Source: Candidatus Melainabacteria bacterium
GTDB lineage: Bacteria > Cyanobacteriota > Vampirovibrionia > Gastranaerophilales > Gastranaerophilaceae
Assembly: GCA_003258725.1 (NCBI GenBank)
Contig: QHMG01000004.1
Span: forward strand, 1-64,000
Reading direction: 5' to 3'
DNA length: 64,000 nt
Position 1 is the stretch's first letter. Each line of letters opens with the position of its first letter. Both the position numbers and the translations under genes were made by a program. Below are positions 53,748 through 62,156 of this stretch, piece by piece. The notes below the pieces were generated by a model that was not told the origin of the DNA, ran no database searches, and was given only the letters and a program-made list of their open reading frames with translations.

Positions 53748-54950
53748 ATGCATAATACTAGAAAGATTACTGATGATTTAACTTTTTTGGGTGTGAACGA
53801 TAGAAGAATTGCACTTTTTGAAAATGTTTTTCCTGTTCCAAGGGGTGTTTCTTACAATTCATACTTATTAAAAGATGAAAAAACTGTTTTGTTAGATACG
53901 GTTGATAAAAGCGCACACGACCAATTTTTAGAAAATTTGGATTACGCACTTGATGGCAGAAAACTTGATTACTTGGTTGTAAACCACATGGAACCAGACC
54001 ATGCAGCAACAATTCAAGATGTTGTTGAAAAATATCCAGAGGTAAAAATTGTTTGCAACGCAAAAACTCAAACTATGTTGAAGCAATTCTTCTCATTTGA
54101 TGTTGATGCGGATACAATGATTATTAAAGAAGGCGATGTTTTAGAAACAGGTAAACACAAATTAACCTTCATTATGGCACCAATGGTTCATTGGCCAGAA
54201 ACAATGGTTACTTACGATGTAACTGATAAAATTTTATTCTCAGCTGACGCTTTTGGTACTTTCGGCGCTCTAAATGGTAATATTTTTGCTGATGAAATTG
54301 ATTTTGAAAAAGATTGGCTTGATGATGCAAGAAGATATTATACAAATATAGTTGGCAAATATGGTGCGCAAGTTCAAGCTCTTTTGAAAAAGGCTTCTGG
54401 TGTGGAAATTAATATGATTTGCCCACTTCATGGTCCAATTTGGAGAGAAAATTTAGGTTGGTTTATTGATAAATATCAAAAATGGTCAACTTATGAACCA
54501 GAAGAAAATACAGTATTGTTTATTTACGGCTCAGTTTACGGTCATACAGAATGTGCAATGGATATTTTAGCGGGGAAACTTGCTGACAAGGGTGTTAAAA
54601 ACATTAAAGTTTATGATGTCTCAAAAACTCATTACTCAGAAATTGTTGCTGAAGCGTTTAGATGCTCTCATCTTGTAATAGGTTCAATTAGCTACAATGG
54701 TGGAATTTTCTGTAATATGGAAACTGTTCTAAATGAGCTTAAAGCCCATGCATTAAAGAATAGAAAAGTTGCAATCGTTGAAAACGGTACTTGGGCTGTA
54801 ACTGCAAGCAAACAAATTAAAACAATACTAGAAACTATGAATAATATAGAGGTTTTAGAACCAACTGTTACTATAAAATCAGCATTAAAAGATGAACAAG
54901 AAGAAGATTTGAATAAACTTGCTGACGCAATTTATATGTCAATGAAATAA
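53748..54950 (+). CDS. fprA: A-type flavoprotein / flavodiiron protein
   Basis: A 400-residue protein. Diiron site ligands: HMEPDHAAT near residue 80, MVHWPETM around 145, SADAFG around 165 and PLHGPIW around 227. The flavodoxin-like domain follows, with FMN loop YGSVYGHTEC at 261-270. It reduces O2 to water or NO to N2O in anaerobes. It is followed after 11 bases by an NADPH-dependent FMN reductase-type gene, a likely partner. Confidence 0.92.
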   Translation: MHNTRKITDDLTFLGVNDRRIALFENVFPVPRGVSYNSYLLKDEKTVLLDTVDKSAHDQFLENLDYALDGRKLDYLVVNHMEPDHAATIQDVVEKYPEVKIVCNAKTQTMLKQFFSFDVDADTMIIKEGDVLETGKHKLTFIMAPMVHWPETMVTYDVTDKILFSADAFGTFGALNGNIFADEIDFEKDWLDDARRYYTNIVGKYGAQVQALLKKASGVEINMICPLHGPIWRENLGWFIDKYQKWSTYEPEENTVLFIYGSVYGHTECAMDILAGKLADKGVKNIKVYDVSKTHYSEIVAEAFRCSHLVIGSISYNGGIFCNMETVLNELKAHALKNRKVAIVENGTWAVTASKQIKTILETMNNIEVLEPTVTIKSALKDEQEEDLNKLADAIYMSMK

Positions 54951-54961
54951 GGAGCGAATGA

Positions 54962-55591
54962 ATGAAAGTATTAATGATTAACGGTAGTGCAAATGTTCAA
55001 GGCTGCACATATACAGCACTTAAGGAAATTGAAAAAGAATTAAACGCTCAAAATATAGAAACGGAAATAGTTTCACTAGGTAACAAACCAATTCGTGATT
55101 GTATGGGCTGTTGCAGTTGTAGAAATTCAGGCTCTGGCAAATGCGTTTTTGAAGACGACATTATCAATAGCATAATTGAAAAAGCAAAAGATGCAGATGG
55201 TTTTGTTTTTGGTTCACCTGTTTATTACGCTCACCCATCTGGACGTTTGCTTTCTGCAATGGACAGAATGTTTTATGCAGGCGGTGCAAACTTTAAGTAT
55301 AAACCAGCAGCAGCAATCGTTTCAGCTCGTAGAGCCGGCACAACTGCAAGTCTTGACGCTATTATGAAGCATTTTACAATTAATTGTATGCCTGTTGTTC
55401 CTTCAAATTATTGGAATATGGTTCATGGTAATGCTCCTGAACAAGTTCTTCAAGATAAAGAAGGTTTACAAATTATGAGGACAGTTGGAAAAAATTTAGC
55501 GTGGATGATAAAATCTTTTGAAATTGCAAAGAAAAATGGAATTAATCACCCGCCAATCGAAGAAAAAATTAAAACAAACTTTATTAGATAA
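54962..55591 (+). CDS. NADPH-dependent FMN reductase/iron-sulfur flavoprotein-like
   Basis: A 209-residue flavodoxin-fold protein. FMN binding: GSANVQGCTYTAL near residues 9-20, and GSPVYYAHPSGRLLSAMDR around 80-98. A Cys-rich segment DCMGCCSCRNSGSGKC at about 47-62 resembles the iron-sulfur flavoprotein or NQO-type loop and could bind a [4Fe-4S] cluster. It may supply electrons to the flavodiiron protein. The start has AAGGAG 6 bases upstream. Terminators follow. Confidence 0.85.
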   Translation: MKVLMINGSANVQGCTYTALKEIEKELNAQNIETEIVSLGNKPIRDCMGCCSCRNSGSGKCVFEDDIINSIIEKAKDADGFVFGSPVYYAHPSGRLLSAMDRMFYAGGANFKYKPAAAIVSARRAGTTASLDAIMKHFTINCMPVVPSNYWNMVHGNAPEQVLQDKEGLQIMRTVGKNLAWMIKSFEIAKKNGINHPPIEEKIKTNFIR

Positions 55592-55619
55592 GCTAAAAAT
55601 ATAAAACTTTGAATTTTGC

Positions 55620-55655
55620 CCGTAAAAATACGTACGTATTTTTACGGACGTTTTT
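55620..55655 (+). terminator. intrinsic terminator after flavodiiron operon
   Basis: Perfect 28-base palindrome, arms CCGTAAAAATACGT / ACGTATTTTTACGG at 55620-55633 and 55634-55647, then ACG and TTTTTT. It lies about 28 bases after the stop codon at 55591. Confidence 0.8.
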
Positions 55656-55754
55656 TACCTACAAAAAGCTGAAAAGTATTATTAAATCTGTGTTTGACGC
55701 TAAAAAATCCTGAAGTGACAGGCTAGGCGCTTGTTTTGTGAATTAAGTATAAAA

Positions 55755-55833
55755 TTGCGCAAAATTTTGAATTTTTCAAAATTTTGCGCAAAATAAAAGC
55801 CACTTTTTAAATTTTAGTGGCTTGAAATTTTTT
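55755..55833 (+). terminator. two consecutive hairpins, second with T-run
   Basis: First stem TTGCGCAAAATTTTGAA / TTCAAAATTTTGCGCAA (55755-55771 and 55775-55791), loop TTT. Second stem AAGCCAC / GTGGCTT (55797-55803 and 55817-55823), followed by an A/T run with six Ts. A terminator for an unannotated short transcript or a remnant is possible. Confidence 0.5.
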
Positions 55834-56099
55834 CATTTTAGGAAGGGAATGTGTTAGGTAGGGTAGGTTAGTGTGTAGTGTGTGTTTTCTCTAATTTTTC
55901 TCTCGTTCTTTTAGCTCTTTTGTCTTCTTAAACGGTTAATATAATGTCTCTCTCGATTATCTCTCGTGTCTCTCTAATGTTTGTCATCTTTGACTTACAT
56001 ATATATAAAGTATTTTCAAAAGGTCGGATTTCAGACATGTGATTTTTTGTTACAATTCGTAATAAACATGCCTAAAATGCAATAAAATCAATATTGTAG

Positions 56100-56105
56100 T
56101 ATAAT
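56100..56105 (+). promoter_or_regulatory. -10 box of gene at 56114; leaderless
   Basis: TATAAT at 56100-56105, 8 bases before the ATG at 56114. The -35 is ATGCAA at about 17-base spacing. There is no Shine-Dalgarno. Confidence 0.5.
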
Positions 56106-56113
56106 AAATTATT

Positions 56114-57847
56114 ATGAATAAACGACTAATTTTTTTATCAATTGTACTTTTTATACTATGTTGTATTTTAGTTCATGACAACGTATTAAAAGTGGTGTAT
56201 GTCAGTCCACAAACGAATATCAAGGCACTTGGTTATGCTAAAAAGAGCATAAAACCTATTGATAACGCTTTAGATAGGGTTATGAACCTTTGTAGGCAAC
56301 AATATAAGGATATGAACTATCTTTATAAAAATTACTATGGAAGTGGATTTATAAAAAATAATCCAATTCCAAATGACTTAGACGTTGCTGTTGGTGTGGA
56401 TTTGGGCGAATTTGAATATGATGGTGAAAATCCGTATAAGACTTCAAGAGCAATCGTAGACAAAATTTCAACCTATCATTTGTACTCTCATATAGTATTT
56501 TTAAAGAGTAAAAAGCTATTTTTAATGGATAAACCCGCTATTTTAAAGCTAAACGAGCTTGAAAGAAAAAAAGTTTCTTCTATGGAGAATATTGCTGACG
56601 GAATTGAAAAAGCCTTTAATAATGATATTCAAATTGTACATTCTACAAAAGATTATAAAGGGCAAAACGTCAACTATACTCTAGTTTTTAAGCCTAATGA
56701 AATTTTTGTTGATGATATAACTCCTGTATTTACATACACTTCAGAAATTAGTTATAACAAGACAATGAGTGATTTTCCACGTGAATTAACTGTTGTGCCT
56801 GATTTTTATGCAAAAATTAAAAATACAAAAACGGGCGAAATTAAGTCTGTAGACTTAGTTGAGGAGTCTTTCTTAGGTGAAAGATTTCAGATTTCACGTA
56901 GATTTTTTGTCCCATTGATTTTTACTGGCAATCAATCTTTGAAATACTTGAAATCCTTAGATTTTTTGACAAATGATGAAAAATATCTTGATACAAGAAT
57001 GTTCAATTATTTTAGATATGTAACAGAGGTTCAAATGTACTTAGATGCTTCTGTTGATCCTGTAAAACTCTTGAAACGCCTACATCAATGTACGGATATT
57101 ATTTCACCAGCTTTGACACAAGAACAACGTGACAAAATTTATTCTGACATTGATGAAACTCTTAGTAAGCCTGATATTCAAACTGCAACTGACTATTTGA
57201 CTATTTATAAAAATATAAAATTTATGACTCAAAATAAGTTTATAATGACTAAAGCTGAAGAATTTGGCTATTTTAAACAATGGATAGTTGCCTCAAATGC
57301 TTGTTTAGAGCTATTAAGTAAGAATTCAGAATATAAAGACGAAGTGAACGATTTATTAAAAATTCATAACGAGATTTTGGCTCAGTTTCGAGATATGAAT
57401 TCAGAAATAAAATTGGCTGAATTGAACAAATACTTGGACAACAAGGATTTGAATGTTTATGTTGCTTGTGCAAAAATTATAAACAAAAACATTAATAATA
57501 CTGACAAATTTGTAGTTGATTTTAAAATTTTGAACGATGTTTTTAAAAAATCGGGTTATCATTCAATGGATTTGTATTGGATAAATAAAGACACTGTCTA
57601 TATTGCACGAAATGAGTTTACTAAAACGCTTACACAAAAAGACATTTTGCCTTTAATTAAAGAAAATGGCTTGCCACAAGTGAATTACAAACTTTTAAAT
57701 GAAACAAAATTACTAGGTAATAAAAAAGAAACAGTTTATGTTAGATACAAGTCGACAGAGGCTGAAAACAAGTATTTACAAGAGCTTGAAGATAAATTAT
57801 TGCAAGATAAAAAGAATTTTAAAATAAAGCGCAAATATTTATTTTAA
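56114..57847 (+). CDS. large membrane-anchored hypothetical protein
   Basis: A 577-residue protein with an N-terminal hydrophobic helix (residues 5-24, IFLSIVLFILCCILV) that is an uncleaved anchor or signal peptide. The rest is soluble and mixed alpha/beta with no known motif that I can see. It is Lys/Asn/Leu-rich, and the central part 300-450 is helical (HQCTDIISPALTQEQRDK). The acidic N-terminal region has VAVGVDLGEFEYDGENPY. The function is unknown. It is monocistronic, and its end overlaps the convergent flippase gene by 9 bases. Confidence 0.65.
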   Translation: MNKRLIFLSIVLFILCCILVHDNVLKVVYVSPQTNIKALGYAKKSIKPIDNALDRVMNLCRQQYKDMNYLYKNYYGSGFIKNNPIPNDLDVAVGVDLGEFEYDGENPYKTSRAIVDKISTYHLYSHIVFLKSKKLFLMDKPAILKLNELERKKVSSMENIADGIEKAFNNDIQIVHSTKDYKGQNVNYTLVFKPNEIFVDDITPVFTYTSEISYNKTMSDFPRELTVVPDFYAKIKNTKTGEIKSVDLVEESFLGERFQISRRFFVPLIFTGNQSLKYLKSLDFLTNDEKYLDTRMFNYFRYVTEVQMYLDASVDPVKLLKRLHQCTDIISPALTQEQRDKIYSDIDETLSKPDIQTATDYLTIYKNIKFMTQNKFIMTKAEEFGYFKQWIVASNACLELLSKNSEYKDEVNDLLKIHNEILAQFRDMNSEIKLAELNKYLDNKDLNVYVACAKIINKNINNTDKFVVDFKILNDVFKKSGYHSMDLYWINKDTVYIARNEFTKTLTQKDILPLIKENGLPQVNYKLLNETKLLGNKKETVYVRYKSTEAENKYLQELEDKLLQDKKNFKIKRKYLF

Positions 57848-59278
57848 AACAAGTTTTTTAAATTTTAGTGTCAAAGCAAAGTATAATAAGCAAAAGGCAA
57901 TAATTTTTGCAACAATAACATAGTTATTGTTAAATTTGAAGGTGAATAAAAACACAATAGCAAAGGCTAAAATGCTTATTAAAATTGAGGTTCCAAGTGT
58001 TTTAAAAACCTTTGTTGGAGCAATAAAATTCAAGTGTTTGAAATTTACAAATGAATTTAAGGTGAAAAGCAACAATATAGAGGCTAACATTGCTATTCCA
58101 ACACCTAAAATGCTAAAATATCTTATTAAAACGAAGTTTAAAACAACGCAAACGATTGCTACAAGCCCACTTATAGCTGTTTCTACGTAGGTTCTGTTTT
58201 TAAGATGATATTTAATATTCATCAGCTTCATAAACTCTTGAACAAAGATTGTTACTGCACAAAATGGGAATAACAACCCTAAATAGTAGTATTCTTGCCT
58301 AAAAGCAAGTTTTGCAATGTCAAAAGAATAAAAACAAAAGACACAAACAAACGGCAAAAACATTGCTATATATAGTCTTAAGGCACTTGTCATAAATTCT
58401 TTCAATCTATATTTTTTTTCAAATCGTTTAATTATTAATGGAAAAATTGCAAAAAGAAGAAGTGAAAAAAGCGGGGTTAGAGCGTTTGTTGTAAAAAACC
58501 ACGCAGTACCTACAATAGCAGTGTTTAAAATTTCTTTATTGAATTGCAAAATAAACTTTCCAAGATGCAAAATTAACCAAATACAAATATTGGTGAAAAC
58601 CAACGGAATTGCGTATATAAGCACATTTTTAACTATATTTTTGTCAATTTTTATGCTTAATTTGTACCTTAAGTTTAGCTTGTATAACAAAATTATATCA
58701 ATTAAAGCAACAGCAAAGGTCATTGCAACAAGGATTGCAGAGGATTTAGGTATCAAGTTTGAAAATGTGAAAAATAATCCCAAAAGAGACAATTGGTAGA
58801 CTATAATTGAAATTGCGTACCAATAAGGCATTTTTAAAATTCTAAGCAATTGGTACAAAAACTGTCTAATTCCGCATGGGATAACCAATACAAGTGTTAA
58901 GAAGAAAATTTTGTTGGATAGTAAAAATTTTGTGCTGACAAAATCTTTAAATATAAAATAGCTTGCAAAAACACCCAAAATAGTGATAAATTCTAGCATT
59001 GCTATATTTGAATAAAATTCATTTAGTCTGTTTTCGTTGTGATATCTTCTATAAAATCGAAGGACAGACTTTGCAATCCAATCGGTTGAGCAAGTGCATA
59101 CAAAATTAAGTATACCAATGCTGATTTGGAAGATGCTCATCTCGCTAGAAGTTAGGAAATACGCAAGAATTGGCACAATTATAAGTGAGTTTAAAATTAC
59201 GAGAATTCTTGATGGCAAGTAGCTTAAGAAACTTGCCAATACTATCTTATAACTGCGCATACTTGCAAGAGTTTGCAT
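57839..59278 (-). CDS. Wzx-type polysaccharide flippase (MATE/MOP)
   Basis: A 479-residue MOP-superfamily protein with about 12-14 hydrophobic helices, of the polysaccharide biosynthesis (Wzx/RfbX) type: N-terminal LSYLPSRILVILNSLIIVPIL and STDWIAKSVLRFYRRYH. It probably flips a polyprenyl-linked oligosaccharide across the inner membrane. It is distinct from MurJ at 9905. The start is at 59278 with GAAGG 8 bases upstream; it lies 3 bases after valS and is probably co-transcribed with it. Confidence 0.8.
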   Translation of the reverse strand: MQTLASMRSYKIVLASFLSYLPSRILVILNSLIIVPILAYFLTSSEMSIFQISIGILNFVCTCSTDWIAKSVLRFYRRYHNENRLNEFYSNIAMLEFITILGVFASYFIFKDFVSTKFLLSNKIFFLTLVLVIPCGIRQFLYQLLRILKMPYWYAISIIVYQLSLLGLFFTFSNLIPKSSAILVAMTFAVALIDIILLYKLNLRYKLSIKIDKNIVKNVLIYAIPLVFTNICIWLILHLGKFILQFNKEILNTAIVGTAWFFTTNALTPLFSLLLFAIFPLIIKRFEKKYRLKEFMTSALRLYIAMFLPFVCVFCFYSFDIAKLAFRQEYYYLGLLFPFCAVTIFVQEFMKLMNIKYHLKNRTYVETAISGLVAIVCVVLNFVLIRYFSILGVGIAMLASILLLFTLNSFVNFKHLNFIAPTKVFKTLGTSILISILAFAIVFLFTFKFNNNYVIVAKIIAFCLLYFALTLKFKKLVLK

Positions 59279-59281
59279 TTT

Positions 59282-61924
59282 TTATGCCTTCAACAAGTTG
59301 ATAAAATCTTCGATTGCTTTTTGTTGTCCAGAAAGTTCTTCGATTTTTGCTTTTGTTTCTTCAACAAGCTCTTTAGGTGCTTTTTCAACAAATTTAGGAT
59401 TGTTTACTCTGCCTTCAAGTGAAGATTTTTCTTTCAACAATTTATCTAATTTTTTGTTTTGTCTTGCAATTTCTTCTTCCATATCAATCAAGTTTTCTAA
59501 TGGAATGATAATTTTTGAAGCTGAAACAACTGCTGTTGCGCTCTTTTTAGAAGAATTATCAGTGTTGTCAATGAATTTAACATTTTCAACTCTTGCTAAG
59601 CGTTGTAAATAAGGAATTACAGCCTCAAATACAGGTTTTTCTTCGCTTGGTGCAAGAACTTCAATATTAACTTTAATTGAAGGTGAGATGTTGAAACTTT
59701 GACGTACATTTCTCAAAGATGTAATTGTTTCAAATACAAGTTCCATTTCTTTCGCTTCAGTTGGGAAGTGATATTCTTCCTTGTATTGAGGGTATTCAGC
59801 CTTAATTAATGCTGTAACGTCAGTTTTTACGCCCAATGCTTGCCATATTTTTTCTGTAATGTGTGGCATAATTGGGTGCAATAGTCTCAAAGACATATCT
59901 AGAACATGTTTCAACATTCTTTGTGTATTTAATTTTAGTTTTTCATCTTGTAATTGAATTTTTGCAATTTCTACATACCAATCGCAGTATGAATTCCAGA
60001 AGAAGTCATATAAAACGTGAGCCATTTCACCAATTCTGTAATTCTTGATGTTTTCGTTTACAAGTTTTGTTGTTTCGTTTAATTTATCTAAAATCCACTT
60101 GTCGGCGATGGTTAAATTGTTCATATCAATTTTATTGTCGTCAACGCCTTCAAGGTTCATCAATACAAAACGAGATGCATTCCAGATTTTATTTGCAAAG
60201 TTTCTGCCGTATTCAAAGCGTTCATCAGAAATTTTAATATCTTGACCGCCGTATGTACAAAGAGATGTAAGGGTGAATCTAAGAGCATCACAGCCGTATT
60301 TGTCAATGATTTTAACAGGGTCAATTGTGTTGCCTTTAGATTTAGACATCTTTTGACCTTTTTCATCTCTGATTAATCCATGAATATAAACGGTACTAAA
60401 TGGTGCTTTGTGAGTGAATTCTAAGCCCATTGTAATCATTCTAGCAACCCAGAAGAAAATGATATCAAAACCTGTTACAAGAACTGATGTTGGGTAGAAT
60501 TTTTTGAAATCATCGGTTTCTGTTTGAGGGAAGCCCATTGTTGAAAATGGCCACAAACCAGACGAAAACCAAGTATCAAGACAATCTGTATCTTGTGTAT
60601 AATGTTCTGGATCTGGATTTTCTTTGGCAACAACCATTTCGCCTGTTTCGTTGTGGTAGTATGCTGGAATTTGGTGTCCCCACCATAATTGACGAGATAT
60701 ACACCAATCACGAATGTTTTCCATCCAACCTAAGTAGTTTTTAGTCCAGCGTTCTGGAACAAATTTAATTCTACCGTCTTTTACTGCTGCGATAGCTTCT
60801 TTTGCTAAAGGTTCCATTTTTACGAACCATTGTTCAGATAATAATGGCTCAATTGTTGTGTTACAACGTTGGCACTTACCTACATTGTGTTCGTGGTCTG
60901 TAATTCTTAGTAAGAAGTTTTGATATTGTAAATCGCCTACAATAGCTTTTCTTGCTTCATATCTATCCATTCCTTGATATTTTTCAGGAACTTCTGCGCA
61001 AGATTTCATTTTACCTTGCTCGTCAATAACCCAAATTGGTTTCATATTGTGACGTTTACCAACTTCGTAATCGTTAGGATCGTGTGCTGGAGTGATTTTT
61101 ACAGCACCTGTACCGAAGGATTTGTCTACATATTCATCAGCAATAATAGGAATTTCGCGTCTTGTTAGCGGAATATAAACTGTTTTACCGATTAAATCTT
61201 TATATTTGAAATCGTTTGGGTGAACTGCTATTGCAACATCACCAAACATTGTTTCTGGACGAGTTGTAGCTACAACAATAGCGCCTTGTTCGTCTTTAAG
61301 TGGGTAAGAGATTTCCCATAAATGACCTTGTTCTGTTTCATATTCTGTTTCAATATCAGAAATAGCTGATTGACAACGAGGACACCAATTTACGATGTAT
61401 GCGCCTTTGTAAATCAAACCTTTTTCGTATAATTTTACGAAAACCTCTTTAACAGCTTCTGAACAACCTTCATCAAATGTGAAACGCTCTCTTGAACGGT
61501 CAAAAGATACGCCTAAGCGTTTGCATTGGTCAAGGATTGCAGATTTATGTTCATTAGTCCATTTCCAAGTTTCTTCTAAAAACTTTTCACGTCCTAAATC
61601 AAAACGAGTTTTACCTTCGGCACGCAATTTTTTTTCTACAACTGCTTGAGTTGCAATACCAGCGTGATCTGTACCAGGAATCCATAATGCTTCGTAACCA
61701 GCCATTCTGTGGTATCGAGTCAAAATGTCTTGTAATGTTTCATCTAATGCATGACCCATGTGTAACACCCCTGTTACGTTTGGAGGTGGTATTACCATTG
61801 AAAATGGCGGTTTATTTGATTTTGCATCTGCTTTAAAGTAATCGCCTTTTTCCCAGAATTCATAAATTTCTTTTTCTGTTTCAAGAGCGTTGTAAACTGT
61901 TGGTAAATCGTTAATATTTGTCAT
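59282..61924 (-). CDS. valS: valyl-tRNA synthetase
   Basis: An 880-residue class I synthetase. HIGH motif region PPPNVTGVLHMGHALDETLQD; KMSKS motif DEKGQKMSKSKGN; the CP1 editing domain has ATTRPETMFGDVA. The C-terminal coiled coil (KLDKLLKEKSSLEGRVNNPKF) is typical of ValS. I place the start at MTNINDLPTVY, 61924, with AAAAGGAAAC upstream; the extra 33 residues in the longer frame have no ribosome binding site. It has its own promoter with a 110-base leader. Confidence 0.96.
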   Translation of the reverse strand: MTNINDLPTVYNALETEKEIYEFWEKGDYFKADAKSNKPPFSMVIPPPNVTGVLHMGHALDETLQDILTRYHRMAGYEALWIPGTDHAGIATQAVVEKKLRAEGKTRFDLGREKFLEETWKWTNEHKSAILDQCKRLGVSFDRSRERFTFDEGCSEAVKEVFVKLYEKGLIYKGAYIVNWCPRCQSAISDIETEYETEQGHLWEISYPLKDEQGAIVVATTRPETMFGDVAIAVHPNDFKYKDLIGKTVYIPLTRREIPIIADEYVDKSFGTGAVKITPAHDPNDYEVGKRHNMKPIWVIDEQGKMKSCAEVPEKYQGMDRYEARKAIVGDLQYQNFLLRITDHEHNVGKCQRCNTTIEPLLSEQWFVKMEPLAKEAIAAVKDGRIKFVPERWTKNYLGWMENIRDWCISRQLWWGHQIPAYYHNETGEMVVAKENPDPEHYTQDTDCLDTWFSSGLWPFSTMGFPQTETDDFKKFYPTSVLVTGFDIIFFWVARMITMGLEFTHKAPFSTVYIHGLIRDEKGQKMSKSKGNTIDPVKIIDKYGCDALRFTLTSLCTYGGQDIKISDERFEYGRNFANKIWNASRFVLMNLEGVDDNKIDMNNLTIADKWILDKLNETTKLVNENIKNYRIGEMAHVLYDFFWNSYCDWYVEIAKIQLQDEKLKLNTQRMLKHVLDMSLRLLHPIMPHITEKIWQALGVKTDVTALIKAEYPQYKEEYHFPTEAKEMELVFETITSLRNVRQSFNISPSIKVNIEVLAPSEEKPVFEAVIPYLQRLARVENVKFIDNTDNSSKKSATAVVSASKIIIPLENLIDMEEEIARQNKKLDKLLKEKSSLEGRVNNPKFVEKAPKELVEETKAKIEELSGQQKAIEDFINLLKA

Positions 61925-62040
61925 TTTTGTTTCCTTTTTTCTTGTTTTAAAATTAACACAAAAACGACTTTGCGTAAAGTTTTCGTTATTTTGTATTTTT
62001 TTAGACACTTGACTAATTGGCAAGATGCTTGAAGAGTGCT

Positions 62041-62069
62041 ATTATAAACATACTTTCAATAGAGAGCAA
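62041..62069 (-). promoter_or_regulatory. promoter of valS with leader
   Basis: Minus strand TTGCTC (62069-62064), 17-base spacer, TATAAT (62046-62041). Transcription would begin near 62034, giving a leader of about 110 bases before the ATG at 61924. I do not see a T-box antiterminator consensus in it. Confidence 0.65.
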
Positions 62070-62122
62070 ACAAAAACTAACTTCCATAATAAGTTTTATA
62101 GTACATCTTTCCTATGTACTAG

Positions 62123-62152
62123 AGCCTGCACACGTGTACCAGTGCGGGCTCA
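62123..62152. repeat. GC-rich hairpin after TPR-glycosyltransferase gene
   Basis: Inverted repeat GAGCCTGCAC / GTGCGGGCTC (one wobble) around ACGTGTACCA, in an otherwise AT-rich 232-base gap. An adjacent smaller stem AGTACAT/ATGTACT lies at about 62099-62120. It may terminate the minus-strand gene at 62157, though there is no T-run. Confidence 0.45.
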
Positions 62153-62156
62153 CCTT

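Larger units (their letters stand above)
55592..56113. other. 522-bp intergenic region, hairpins and CT-rich tract
   Basis: No gene found. From left to right: a 28-base perfect palindrome with T-run (terminator); a 17-base-stem hairpin at 55755-55791; a third stem AAGCCAC/GTGGCTT at 55797-55823 with a T-run; a GT/AG-rich stretch around 55840-55890; then a CT-rich tract (55890-55980) with several TCTCTCG or similar units; finally the promoter of the gene at 56114. Confidence 0.6.

Noticed and set aside
61925..62023. Longer ValS N-terminus
   Set aside because: The extra 33 residues have no ribosome binding site, while MTNINDLPTVY has one and fits the family.
62024..62156. T-box riboswitch before valS
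   Set aside because: No T-box antiterminator consensus or terminator/antiterminator pair could be recognised in the leader.
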